Program-made: the position numbers and the translations under genes
The notes under the pieces: model-generated
Told to the model about the DNA's origin: nothing
The model's database searches: none
The model's input: only the letters and a program-made list of their open reading frames with translations
Shown here: piece by piece, positions 36,897 to 48,961 of the stretch
How the letters are laid out: each line of letters begins with the position of its first letter
Numbering within the stretch: the first letter of the stretch is position 1
NCBI GenBank assembly: GCA_029204045.2
Contig: CM055080.1
Location: 5,593,149-5,657,148 of the forward strand
Length of the DNA: 64,000 bases
DNA from: Tillandsia leiboldiana
Taxonomy: Eukaryota > Streptophyta > Magnoliopsida > Poales > Bromeliaceae
Direction: 5' to 3'

Positions 36897-36960
36897 TCGT
36901 TGGAGTCAAAATTGCAGCTCCTGAGTTATTTTATGGAAAATGCTTTCTATTTGTAGGAAA
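36312..36960 (-). promoter_or_regulatory. CDKA 5' UTR/promoter region with CT tracts and teloboxes
   Basis: Read on the minus strand this contains two long CT runs (36763-36811, 36853-36893) and an AAACCCTAA telobox (about 36717-36725); another telobox lies on the plus strand near 36448. Teloboxes and CT/GAGA tracts are common in promoters of plant cell-cycle and growth genes. No convincing TATA box was placed. Confidence 0.5.
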
Positions 36961-37947
<987 letters not shown>

Positions 37948-38114
37948 CACAAATATCTGTCATGAAATAGAGTTACAAAATGACACAATTTACAAACAAT
38001 AAAATAGTGTAAACCAAAATTAATAAATTAGTAACATATATATTTTTTATCAATCTACAATTTCTAAAATTTAGTACTTTGCTGCTTAGTAATTTATAAA
38101 TTATAATTAGTAGG

Positions 38115-38497
38115 TGTGATACCCCAACCCCAATAGTTTCATATTGGATGAAAATGGACCCACATCGAATGAAAATAAACTTATGATTGGGTATATAAGA
38201 GACAATGAGCACTAGTAATAATAACTAGGTCTTACTAGACTTAAACATTTTGGGTCGTGGTTTGGGTCTAACGAATTATTATTGTTAGTGGGTCGGATCG
38301 TTGGGTCCAAACCATTCAGCCCACTAACAATAATAACTTGTTGGGCCCAAACCACAGCCCAAAATACTTAAACCTAGTTATTATTACTAGTGTTCATTGT
38401 CTCTTATATACCCAATCACAACTCTATTCCCATCCGATATGGGATTAATCACAACTCTAGATCTATTTCCATCTGATGTGGGACTATTGGTGTCACA
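38115..38497. repeat. Head-to-head pair of TRIM-like LTRs (palindrome)
   Basis: The left half begins TGTGATACCCCAACCCCAAT and carries CACTAGTAATAATAACTAGG, GGTCGTGGTTTGGG and TTATTATTGTTAGTGGG. The right half is its reverse complement, ending GGACTATTGGTGTCACA. Both halves match the LTR of the TRIM at 57740 (TGTGACGCCCCCAATAGTCC). The centre is near 38304. Confidence 0.85.
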
Positions 38498-39200
38498 CCC
38501 CGAGTGTAAACCAGAACTCGAGTGCGACAACAGATCTGCCGTATATGCAGTATTTCCCACGTATACGAAACGATAGAATAACTCAAGTAACCAAGTGTAG
38601 TGTACAAAAGAATGTATAGCCACAAAAAGTGGCACAGAGTGAGAAATGAATAAAGACTACTGTATCAATAAACCATCCACAAAACTCTTCACAATAAATA
38701 GTAATACAACTCCACACCACCACTAAATATAATCACTCCAAAATCCAACTACAAAGATATACTAACCAAATAAAACTCCCAAAATCTACACTAAGTACAA
38801 TTCCACTACTAACAACAACATTCACATATACAACTCCAAATACCAACATCATACAAGTCCACGATAACTCCAATAATACAACTCTTAAGCAATATAAATA
38901 CAATTCTTAACAATTTACAACTCTCAAAATTAATACAACACTGGGACTGACATAATACATAAAGCTGGCTCCAGCCAGCCCAAAAATACAGTAGCCTGGG
39001 TACATAAAAAGACTAAAAGAAATAAATAAACTGTAGGGCAACCTCTATCAGAACCATCAGGGTGGAGTTCTATCTAGTCCGCGACTCCCTTGCCGCGCTC
39101 TGCCAGTATTGCTGCTCCAGAAGAGATCCCTGGGGAGCAACAACGGGTGTGAGAACTACTAACAGCAGTCCTCAATAGGTAAAAACAATTTAGGAGCGCG
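38498..39200 (-). mobile_element. LTR-like fragment
   Basis: Starts next to TGTCACACCCCGAGTG (38491), the inverted terminus form of the chromovirus LTRs in this window, and runs CA-rich to about 39200 before the microsatellite. No far end was found, so it is a truncated copy. Confidence 0.4.
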
Positions 39201-39233
39201 GAGGATTTCGTGTTTCTAAATGCGCACAAGTCC

Positions 39234-39236
<3 letters not shown>

Positions 39237-39291
<55 letters not shown>

Positions 39292-39559
39292 GTGTATGTA
39301 CATACATATACATATATATATATATATGTACATACACATGTATACATATGTATACATATGTATATACATATATAAATATGTATATATGTATATATACATA
39401 CATACATGCATATGTATGTATATACATACATGCATATGTATGTATATATATATACATACATATGCATGTATGTATGTATATATACATACATACATATACA
39501 TGTATGTATATGTATGTATGTATATATACATACATACATGCATATGTATGTATGTATAT

Positions 39560-39606
<47 letters not shown>
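39237..39606. repeat. Compound TA/CATA alternating purine-pyrimidine tract
   Basis: About 370 bp almost entirely of alternating purine and pyrimidine: (TA)n flanks enclosing GTATGTATATACATACATGCAT palindromes repeated many times. Open frames here on both strands are artefacts of the repeat. Confidence 0.95.
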
Positions 39607-39610
<4 letters not shown>

Positions 39611-39842
39611 GGCTGGAATATTATTGATAGCATCAAGTCATTAGTGTTATCAATTTTTTAGCCATTGGATTTAGAAATGTGCAGTTATAATGATAGCGGT
39701 CTCCTAAGGTTTAGTGAGTGATTGGTTGAATAGTAAAAATTTTAGAAAATCACTATAATTCCAACCGCATATCCTTTCATCTAAAGGCTGAAAACTTGGT
39801 AGCACCAATTGCTTGGTGCTATCTATAATATTCCAGTCGAAC
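39607..39842. mobile_element. Microsatellite-flanked MITE, copy b
   Basis: Inverted termini TTAGGCTGGAATATTATTGA and TTCGACTGGAATATTATAGA extend about 45 bp inward (GATAGCA, CAAG, TTGGTGCTA). It lies between the 370 bp TA tract and (TA)n(GA)n at 39843-39892. The body is related to copy a. Confidence 0.85.
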
Positions 39843-39892
<50 letters not shown>

Positions 39893-40099
39893 AAGAGTAG
39901 AGCTTATATACTTTCAAAAGCGCAAGTCTAATTACACTTGCAAATTCTTTACCATTGAATTTTGTATTGAGATTTGTGCTTTTGTAAAATCAACTAAAAA
40001 GAAAAAAAAAATACAATAACATAAATTTTAATACAAATTTAATGATAAAAAATTTATTAATATAATTAGACTTATACTTTTAAAAATATATAAGCTCAA

Positions 40100-40100
<1 letters not shown>
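39893..40100. mobile_element. Microsatellite-flanked MITE, different family member
   Basis: Arms GAGCTTATATACTTTCAAAA and, inward from the right, GAGCTTATATATTTTTAAAA continue to GTCTAATTA. The flanks are mirror-image (TA)n(GA)n and (CT)n(TA)n, so the terminal inverted repeat extends into the microsatellites. Confidence 0.8.
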
Positions 40101-40217
<117 letters not shown>

Positions 40218-40438
40218 CTACGTCTATATAAAATCACCGGTCAACATCTCTTTAGAGTGACATTACCCAGCTGATTTGGTATGATACTTTAAGAATATTC
40301 TCTACTATCAAATACAGCTAAGTAACAACCTTAATAAGTGGTGTATTACTAGATACAGCTAACTAACTATCTGAACTGTGTTGATACTCCATATTGACCA
40401 TAGTAGATTTTTGTTTAATTTTGCGATGGTTCCAATTA

Positions 40439-40627
40439 GTGGGCCCCACTTCCGATGTAACTCGACTCCTCCTCGAACTCTATCCGCTGCTTCCTCGAAA
40501 AGAGCTATTTATCGATGGTACACGTGGAGAGATCCTTCGAACACGTGTCCGACACGGGGCGGATTAGCGGTTAAGACTCTGACAGGTCGGGACCACATAT
40601 CGCCACCGCCATTATAGTGGGCCCCAC
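40439..40627. promoter_or_regulatory. GC-rich island bounded by two GTGGGCCCCAC motifs
   Basis: The 11-base palindrome GTGGGCCCCAC occurs at 40439-40449 and 40617-40627. Between them are two CACGTG G-boxes (40521-40526, 40542-40547). GTGGGNCC is the class I TCP site and CACGTG the bZIP/bHLH site. It lies 0.8-1.0 kb beyond the 3' end of the DREB gene in otherwise AT-rich DNA. Its function is unknown. Confidence 0.45.
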
Positions 40628-40867
40628 AATTCTCTGGCCGGTTATACTTGTACAAAATGGCAAATAAATAAATAAATAAAAATTATGGTATACAATAAAT
40701 AAAATATATATTTTATATTTTAGTCATTTTAGAACGAACATCAATATAATTAATAAAAAAATTAAATTTAAAATAAATAAAATATATATTATATATTCTA
40801 TTTGGAATATATAAATTTTGTTATTATCCATCTCTTTTGAAATATTATTTTACTATGAATACGAGTC

Positions 40868-40911
40868 ACCGACCAAGAATCCAATTAGATGGTAGTATTT
40901 CAGTCACCGAC
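40868..40911 (+). promoter_or_regulatory. Two DRE/CRT cores near the DREB gene
   Basis: AGTCACCGACCAA-like repeats place ACCGAC at 40868-40873 and 40906-40911. RCCGAC is the binding core of CBF/DREB factors. They lie about 520 bp downstream of the DREB stop codon. Confidence 0.45.
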
Positions 40912-41430
40912 CAAAAAGTCGGAGGTTTATTCTCTCGTATGCGCATGTGCAGAAATGATGACTTAGACTCACGGGCTTATTGAAAAAATTATAATATAAC
41001 TAATTACAGTGTATACTTGAGGTGATATTTGCGGACTCGTTTTTTTTTAACAGAAAAAATTCTACCAGATGGAACTAAATTTATAATTTGATTAGCTAAA
41101 ATATATTAAAATAAAAAAAAATAAAATTATGTATAAAAATTAAAGTTGAGAGTTTGTACTGCAAAATCGTCGGGCAAAATTCTCCGTAAAACATAGACAA
41201 CATGATTACCGTGAATAAAAAGATCTGAACCGTCCATTGAAACAAATAACTGAACAGGTATCAGCCTATAATGTGACATCCCATTCGATTGTTTGTTCTC
41301 CCCTTTTATTTTTCGTCGTCGCTGCTGGGAGAGTTTGTAAAACAGAGCACTCAATCCCAATTCGACTCAAATAAAAAAAAAATAAAAAATATAAAATAAA
41401 AACAGGGGAAATTAAAATTCCTCATCGCCT

Positions 41431-42141
41431 TCAAATAGAGTAGCTCCAGAGGGACACCTCGTCGCCGCCGCCGCCGCAGTCTCCCTCGTCCCAATTACTG
41501 TGCCCTCCGCTGCCTCCGTCGCGCGACATGGGCGGCTCCACGAACCACCCCTCGGCCATGCTCGCGTAGTACATCCCCGAGTCCAAATCGTCGTAGCTCA
41601 TCCACCCGCTCAACCCTTCGTCGCCGCAGCCGCCGTTGCCGCCGGCACTGTTGGCATAAAATTCCGACATTGCGTACGCGTCGGGCGGGGGCGTGGCCGC
41701 CGCGGCGGGCGAACTGGGGCTGAATTCCGGGGGACGGAATGCCTCGGCGGCCTCGGCGGCGGCCCGCTGGATGTCGCGGGTGCTGGCGAAGGAGGCCGGG
41801 ATGGGGAGGAGGGTCGCGGAGTCGGCGAAGTTGAGGCAGGCGGACCGGCCGCGGAGGGCGATGGCGGCGACGTCGTGGGCGCGGGCAGCCATCTCGGCGG
41901 TGGGGAACGTGCCGAGCCAGATCCGCGACTTCTTGTTCGGCTCCCGAACCTCGCACACCCACCGCCCCGCCGCGCCCCGCCGCCTCACCCCTTTGTACAC
42001 CGGGTGCCGCGTCTCCCGGAACTTCGTCCTCCCCGCCGGCCTCTTCGGCGGCGCCGACAACACCGTCGCGTACTCCCCCGTTACCGCCGACGCCGATGTC
42101 GACGGTGAGCTCGATTCGCCCCTTCCGTTTAAGAACTCCAT
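41431..42141 (-). CDS. AP2/ERF transcription factor, DREB1/CBF type
   Basis: A single-exon gene of 236 codons. CBF proteins bind DRE/CRT sites (core RCCGAC) and activate cold and dehydration genes. Residues 32-46 read PKRPAGRTKFRETRHP-like, the first CBF signature. The AP2 domain spans about 48-106 (YKGVRRR, WVCEVREPNKK, WLGTF, AARAHDVAA, GRSACLNF). DSAT at 107-110 stands where CBFs have DSAW; this is a variant of the second signature. The C terminus ends LWSYSI, matching the LWSY/F motif of DREB1 activation domains, after a Gly- and acid-rich stretch. The frame is open 12 codons further upstream but without an ATG; the chosen ATG (42141-42139) gives the usual MEFL-type start. The coding region is GC-rich amid AT-rich DNA, as in monocot CBF genes. 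It is transcribed in the same direction as CDKA and lies about 5 kb upstream of it. Confidence 0.92.
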   Translation of the reverse strand: MEFLNGRGESSSPSTSASAVTGEYATVLSAPPKRPAGRTKFRETRHPVYKGVRRRGAAGRWVCEVREPNKKSRIWLGTFPTAEMAARAHDVAAIALRGRSACLNFADSATLLPIPASFASTRDIQRAAAEAAEAFRPPEFSPSSPAAAATPPPDAYAMSEFYANSAGGNGGCGDEGLSGWMSYDDLDSGMYYASMAEGWFVEPPMSRDGGSGGHSNWDEGDCGGGGDEVSLWSYSI

Positions 42142-42275
42142 ATACGCACGCAGGTACGCAGTCACGCAGTCACGCACTTACTTAATTTTGCTGTGTCTGT
42201 AGTTTCTGGTGTATATATATATATATCTGTTATTGCTTCCGAATTTGGGGAGTTAATGGTGGGGATTTGGATTTG

Positions 42276-42283
42276 TATTTATA
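42276..42283 (-). promoter_or_regulatory. TATA box of the DREB1/CBF gene
   Basis: TATAAATA read on the minus strand, 135 bp upstream of the ATG. This implies a 5' UTR of roughly 100 nt. The spacing and consensus are typical; the transcription start itself is not visible. Confidence 0.7.
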
Positions 42284-42749
42284 GTACACGGTGTGCGCGG
42301 GGAGTGAGAGAGAGAGGGAGTTGTTGTCTTTAACGCGGGAAAGAAGTGGGGAGAAGGGGCGGTGCAGAGGAGACAGCTGGAGCAGAGCGAGAATCTGAGT
42401 GCGATGGATTTATTTTTTTATTTTTTTATTTTAACACTAAAAGATTTGGCACGTGGCTGCGTACGGATGACCCGGGGGGGGGGCGGGGGAGTGGCGACGT
42501 ACTCCTCGCGGATTTGTCAGCGTCGACAGTTGGTCAGAGCTTTGACTTCATGGCCAGTCATATTTCAAAAAGTTTCTACATTTTTTATTTTTATTAATTC
42601 GGAATGATTAGTATATAATCTAAATTAAGATATTGTCAGAAATGTTGATGTAGTCGTAGGATCATAAATGTTTTTATTTTTCAGTAATCTATTAGCAACC
42701 TTCCAAATTCCAAATAAAGCAATGATTACCTAGCAGCACACTTCTCATA

Positions 42750-42815
<66 letters not shown>

Positions 42816-44455
42816 GTTATATCAAGCCAAAAACAATAAGCAAGCAAATTTAAGCTCGTGTGTTCAGCTCATTAAAATTTTAAGTTGAAAATTTCAGTTT
42901 ATAATCGGCTCGCTTATTAAATGAGTAATCTATCTCGAGTTCATTTCTAATGAAACACAAGAAGACTCGTAAATAATTACCCGTCCTATATGTCAACATA
43001 CAGTTTTGGGCAGGTTTGCAAAAATCAAAATCCGAAATCTGATTTTGAACCCGAATTCGAATCTGACGAATTTTAAAAAAAAATTATCCAAAATCAAATT
43101 CGATCAAAAATTTAAAAGCTGAATCCAAAATCCAAATAATTATTTTTTTATAATATTTTAAAATATATTATATTAAAATTTAAATTTTCAAAATAAATAT
43201 TCAAATGTAAAATATATTTTTTTTATATATATTTGTAATGTAAAATTAATTTATGTTCGGGTCGAGTTCGGATTTGATTTAAATACAAACAAAATTTATA
43301 TCCGAATCCAAAATCCGTCAAAATTTTATTTTTTATATCTACATCAGGAATGATCTTCGTTTACCATCAGATAATCCCGCCTCTTTCGGATTCAGATTTG
43401 ATGACAATTTTAGATATCCATAACCATCGGCTTCCTAAGTAGAGTATTTGAATCCAGACTATTTAGTAGTATGCTGCTCGAAGTAATTTTTATTACCGGG
43501 GTCATATAAATTTTTATTTTTTCTAAAAAAAAATGAATTATTTTAATATGTTAAGTAAATCAATGTTGCGCTAAATTTGGCAGATTTATTAACAATTTAT
43601 TGCTAATCATTATAGTTTTATTTATTTATTTACTTAAAAAAAAAGTTAAATAAATTAAATTATGGAATATGGGTTAAATAACAGCATGACTCCAGTTCCT
43701 CGGCCGGGCCCACCACGTAATCCACGGCACGAACTCTTCCACGGCGCGGTTGTAGACAAAAAGTATATAGCTAAATCCCCATCAACGCGGAAGCTGACGT
43801 GGCCCGGGCCCAGCCAATGGGACGAGTCCGCGTGGCACAACGGACAATAACTTTGTATTTTTTTTGGGTGAGTTTGTGGACCCCTTCAAAACCGGGGCTG
43901 TGTCTCCCAATCGCTGTTTTCTCCTTCTCCAGAAAGTTAAAAGAGTCTTCCTTGATAAGTAAACTAGCTCGTCCAGAAAGTTCGAGATCAAGTCTTCTCT
44001 GCTGTTAACAGTATCTATTGCGGCTCCTGCACAAGTCGCAAAGAAGTGCCACAAGAAGATATTTTATTTATTTTTCACAAGCTATTTGCGCTATTAACTC
44101 ATCCGTTTCAACCGTCGGCACCACTAGATGTGATCTAATATTTTATAATTTTATAAATATTAAATTTTTAAAATTATTTACTTAGTGATTCGGTAATATT
44201 AAAAATAATAATTTTATTGACTTATACGAGCTGTTTTCTAAATTAACGCGATATATAGATAAGTTCAAATAAGTTGAATTTGTAATAATTATTATTCTTT
44301 TAACTATATATTTATCCCTCTAAATTTTCAACGTCGTTTAAATATACCCTCGAAGAGTTAATATTTTATTAGTTTACGATTAAAAATAATAATTAACTCT
44401 ATGAATAAAAAGACTCGTTTACCCTTCCAAATATGCTCCTTAAAAAATTAAGTTA

Positions 44456-44494
<39 letters not shown>

Positions 44495-45650
44495 AGAATA
44501 ACCCATATTTTAACTTGGGATTAGATAGAGTATGAAGTTTGTTATTCGGGTTTAATCCGATGACATTTATAAATAACCAAAGAAAACGGCAGAAAAATAA
44601 AATATATTATTTAATATTTTTAAAATAAATAAAAAATTAAATATTTTAGAGAGGTAGTATAGCTGATTATATTTTAAAAACTTAATTATGACCCTTAAAT
44701 AGAAGGAGTGGGTAATCTTATAATACCTCGTTTATCCAATAAATATTATTTCTTTATTAGATTTATCAAATATATTTTGTTTTAATTCTATGAATTTATA
44801 TATAAAAAAAAAAAACTTAAAATTTTTAGATAGAGGGAACGTAAAATGCATATATTTTAGTTATAGAATACACCGTACATGCGGCATTTCTCTGTTCTTA
44901 GTTTGTTAACATAAAAGTTTGCTTGATCTGTTGATTACGGAACAAACTGCCGTCAGCATCCCGGAGAATCGTGCGGGATTTGGGGATTGAGGGATTCGGG
45001 GGCACGTGTGCGGCAGACGGTTGGGTTCGGTTGGTTGGGATCGGGATTAAAAAAATCCTAATTCAGGAAATCCCTCGCGCCGCCCGCGTAAACGCGTGGT
45101 TCTGTGGGGGCGGTTGGCGGTGGCCCCACTTGGACTGACAGTTTTCTGTTTTGCTTCTCCCCGATGAAAACTTCCATACGACAGCTAACACTTAGTAGTT
45201 ATAACTCGACTACCGAAGCACGCTTCGAAACTTCCTCCCCGTTTTTGTATTTCTTTATTAGGAGTCGTATTCGTCGTTAACCTGATCACGAAATTCCTAC
45301 AGCTCATTTTGTCGTCCCCATCTATCCCTATTCCCTACTGCGTCCTGACTTAAACATTAAGCCATGCTTGGTTAAACATCAACCAACCATGCATGCACCT
45401 TTTCCTCAAGTCCTTTTTCTTTTAAAAATAATAATAATATATATATATATATAAAATTTATATGTATTATAAATTATTTTCAATAGACTAATATATTTTT
45501 TAAAATTATAATTTTACTATTAAAATTTTTAATTTATTTGATTTTACTATTTTCAATAGACTAATATAATACTTTTAATCTTAAATTTTGAATGCATCGT
45601 TTATTTTTATAGATTTAGTTAGTATATATCATATAATTCTCGTAGCTATA
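42284..45650. other. Intergenic: DREB upstream region and AT-rich spacer
   Basis: Holds a (TA)n tract (42753-42810), poly(T) (44459-44492), and two GC-richer patches. At 43690-43830 are TGACGTGGC and CCAAT; at 44960-45150 is a CACGTG (45003-45008). No open frame with recognisable protein content was found; a minus-strand frame at 43782-44054 has no visible domain. GCGGGAAA (E2F-like when reversed) lies near 42332. Confidence 0.45.
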
Positions 45651-45659
45651 TATTTATTA

Positions 45660-46090
45660 GGGTTAATCGCATACGGCTCTATGTAAACATATCGAATAGT
45701 AGATATATCCCTACATTATAGTTCAACTTTTTATATTTATCCCTTCAAAAGTCCAACGTTATTCATATATATCCATACCGTCTATCTCTGTTAGAAAAAT
45801 CTAGTTAACCATAGGTTAAATACTTAATCTTGGTTAGTTAGTGAGGTAAATTTATCTTTTTACCCTTTTAGATATTTCTGTATTATTTTTTAGAGGGACA
45901 TTTTTGAAATGACAAAACTGTTATTTCACATATAATCTGTTAAAAAATAAACAGTGAACTAACGATAATAAACTGGAAGGATATATATGAATAACGTTGA
46001 ACTTTTGATGGGATAAATATGAAAAGTTAAACTTTGTAGGAATATATCTGCTATTCGATATATTTACAGAGAGCCTTATGCAATTAACCC
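45660..46090. mobile_element. 430 bp long-TIR MITE, copy 1
   Basis: Begins GGGTTAATCGCATACGGCTC; the right end read inward is GGGTTAATTGCATAAGGCTC. The arms pair for over 100 bp (GTAAA(C/T)ATATCGAATAG). A perfect 9 bp duplication TATTTATTA lies at 45651-45659 and 46091-46099. Nine-base duplications with long TIRs suggest a Mutator-like origin. Confidence 0.85.
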
Positions 46091-46589
46091 TATTTATTAA
46101 AATAAGTAATTAGTTAGTTTAAATTTTATAGTCGTTGACCTACTTAAATTAAATAGATTAAAAGATTGGATAGTAAAATTAAAATTTTGAAATATTCGGT
46201 AACAAATTATGTTGGATTTTATCCGACGATATTTTTTTTTTTTATGATAACAAACAAATTTTGAATTTACTTTGTCACTTAGTAATTTCATATTTTAGTT
46301 GAATTTGAAATGACTCAAGCTGAATCGGAATTGATAAAAAAAAATTATTCAATCCGATTGTTTAAAACGGTTCGGATAAAATTAAATTGTACCAAATTTG
46401 ATCCAAGTGCCAAAACAATATTTTGGAGCACTTTTTTGCAATTTTATTGGATTTGAGCCGATCAATCGGCTCAAGTTGGCCAATTAGCCATACGAGTTTG
46501 ATTTGAACTTATGCCAAATTAGCTACTATTTTCAATATGGTATGAAAGAGATTTGATTTTATAGAATGATTTTAGAAAGTTTAAAATAT

Positions 46590-46850
46590 GGTATAAATGT
46601 GTTTTACAAATATGACATTAACTCAAAAATATTTTGCAAATGCTGTATTAATTCAAAAATATTTTACAAATATAACATGAATTTAAAATTTTTTTACATT
46701 TGTAGTATTAATTCAAAAAGGTTTTATAAATAGAATATAATTTCAAATGAGTTTTTCAAATACAGTAAAATTTTAAATATACTTTACAAAAGTGGTATAA
46801 ATTCAAAATAATTTTAAAATTAATTTAAATATATTTGCAAATATAATTGA
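46590..46850. repeat. Degenerate tandem repeat, about 45 bp units
   Basis: At least five units of TTTTACAAATATGACATTAA followed by TTCAAAAATA, each diverged. Confidence 0.6.
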
Positions 46851-47696
46851 AATTCAAATTAAAATTAATTATTCTTTAATCATACTTCTATTTAATTTTT
46901 GAAATTATGGATAGTATATCTAAAGGGAGCTTGGATATTACTCGACACACAATTTCACATTGAAAAAAATTCTGAATAGTTCTTTTGTTTTGTAATTATA
47001 AGCTTTATGGAGGGATTGTAATAAATGTTTCGTAAAATGTGATAGTGAGTCATATGGTGTCTCGAGACGAAGAAGGATCGGACTATAATAAACAAAATGA
47101 TCAAATCAGATAAATCATTTGTGTCATTTGAGTTTTTTTTTTTTTTTTTTTTTCTTTATTTGGTTGTGTAATTTTTATTTAGGATTAAGTTTACTTAATC
47201 TTATTTGTCAACTAATTAACATCCTCTCTCAGTTACTATTTGACCCTCCAGATTCAAAATGACCCATAATTCAATACAAATGTTATGTTAATATTGTCTA
47301 CTTTGCTCTTTGAAAACCTCAAAAAATAACCAAAAAATAAAAAAAAAAGAAAAAAAAAAGAAAAAAGAGTTCCTCAAATGTTTCTAGAAAGAGTGAACCT
47401 AACAAAGATTTGGTACACCTATTGTAACAAAAATATAATTAAATATGCATGTAGTAAGAAATAGTGTATTTATTTTGCTAGTTCGCATAAAAAATTCATC
47501 GATTTTGTGATTTCACAAAAATAAACTATTTTTTTATCTTATAGATTAAAGTTAAATTTTCAATCAAAATATTATTATTATTTTTTCTCTCTCTACTCTT
47601 TCTCGTTTGGTTTTCTTCTTCTTTTTCAGCTCCTTCCTCGCCGCCCTTTTATCTTTTTCTCCTTCCATTTCCTCTCCCTCAACTCCTCCGCCTCTC

Positions 47697-48360
47697 CCTC
47701 ACTACAATAAAATTAATATTTAAGGATGCAGATAGTAGAAGAAAAGGAAGAAAAAAAAACAAAAAATAAATAAAAAATAATTTTCTTCTCTTAGGAAGGT
47801 CACCACGCGTCGCAATTACTACATAATAGGCTAAGAAGTAGAGAAAATAAAATAAAATAAAATTATACTGTTTGAAACGAAATTACATTTTTTAAGACTA
47901 AATTATATTGTTTGAGACTAAGTTGTATTATTTACAACTATTTGAGACTAAGTTGTAATATATAAAATAAAAATTACAGTGTTTGAAACTAAGTTGCACT
48001 ACTTGAGATTTAAATTCCACTATTTGAGAAGTTGTAACTTAATCTTAAATAGTTAAACAGTGCAATTTAAATCTCAGACAATATAACTTAGTATCAAACA
48101 GTATAATTTCTACTTTATATATATAGTACAACTTAGTATTAAATAATTTTAAATTATGCAACTTAGCCTCAAACATAATAATTTAGTCTCAAATAGTATA
48201 ATTTTTTTTTTTCTATACTTCTTGATCTTTTTAGTAGCGACTACGACGCATGATGATTTTTCTAGAAAAAGATAAAAATGTTTTTTTCTTATTTTTTTCT
48301 TTTTCACTATTTTTTCTTTCTTTTCTTTTACTCTTTGCATTCTTTTTCACTACCTTGTCC
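47697..48360. repeat. Large inverted repeat with internal TTTGAGACTAAGTTG copies
   Basis: Left CACGCGTCGCAATTACTAC...AAGAAGTAGAGAAAAT and AAATTATACTGTTTGA pair with the right ATAGTATAATTT, ATACTTCTTGATC and GTAGCGACTACGACGCATG. The arms carry repeated TTTGAGACTAAGTTG (left) and its complement (right). The outermost limits are uncertain. The left edge near CACTACAATAAAA recalls CACTA termini but lacks a matching right end. Confidence 0.6.
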
Positions 48361-48372
48361 TATTTTATAGAA

Positions 48373-48802
48373 TTAATTGCATATAGATTCTTGAAAATAT
48401 ATCAAATAGCAGATATATTCCTACAAACTTCAACTTTTTATATTTAACCCTTCAAAAATTCTAAGTTGTTAATATATGTTCCTACTGTTAATATCCGTTG
48501 AAAAAATATAGTTAATCATAAGCTAAATACTTAATCTTGATTAATTAGTAATGTAAATTTACTTTTTTACCCTTATAAGTATTTTTGTATTATTTTAACC
48601 GTTGAGAGATATATTTGAAAGTGTAAAAATGATATTTCATATATATTCTGTTAAAAAATAAATAGTAAACTAACGGTACTAAACTATAGAAATATATAAA
48701 ATTTTTTAAAAAATAAATATAAAAAATTGAACGTTGTAAAAATATATCTATTATTCTTCGATATATTTACATAAATCTATATGAAATTAAAAATTAATCC
48801 TA
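48373..48802. mobile_element. 430 bp long-TIR MITE, copy 2 (diverged)
   Basis: Body and arms match copy 1 (TATCAAATAGCAGATATATT, AGTTAATCATA, CTTAATCTTGATTAATTAG). Flanks CTATTTTATA and CTATTTTGTA are a decayed target duplication. This is the oldest-looking of the three copies. Confidence 0.7.
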
Positions 48803-48961
48803 TTTTGTACGAAGGATAGTGAAATCACTACAAAAAGGAAAAAATAAAAATTATTTTATCTTTTGACGAGTACGTAGGAAAGGGTATCCAAAGGATTGAA
48901 TTCCTAGTCTAATTTCGATTTGACTGTACAACGAATTAATGCACTTTAACCTTTGTTTATA

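Noticed and set aside
39190..39636. Open frames of 100-148 codons on both strands made of Tyr, Ile, Met and His
   Set aside because: They are translations of the TA/CATA microsatellite; overlapping frames on both strands show the same artefact.
41500..42202. Two long plus-strand frames over the DREB gene
   Set aside because: Shadow frames of a GC-rich gene; the AP2 domain reads only on the minus strand.
43782..44054. 90-codon minus-strand frame
   Set aside because: No recognisable domain, no start context, and it overlaps a promoter-like GC patch. Too weak to call.
47697..48850. CACTACAA at 47700 and 48828 as ends of a CACTA transposon
   Set aside because: Both are in the same orientation; the expected opposite end TTGTAGTG was not found and no 3 bp duplication is evident.
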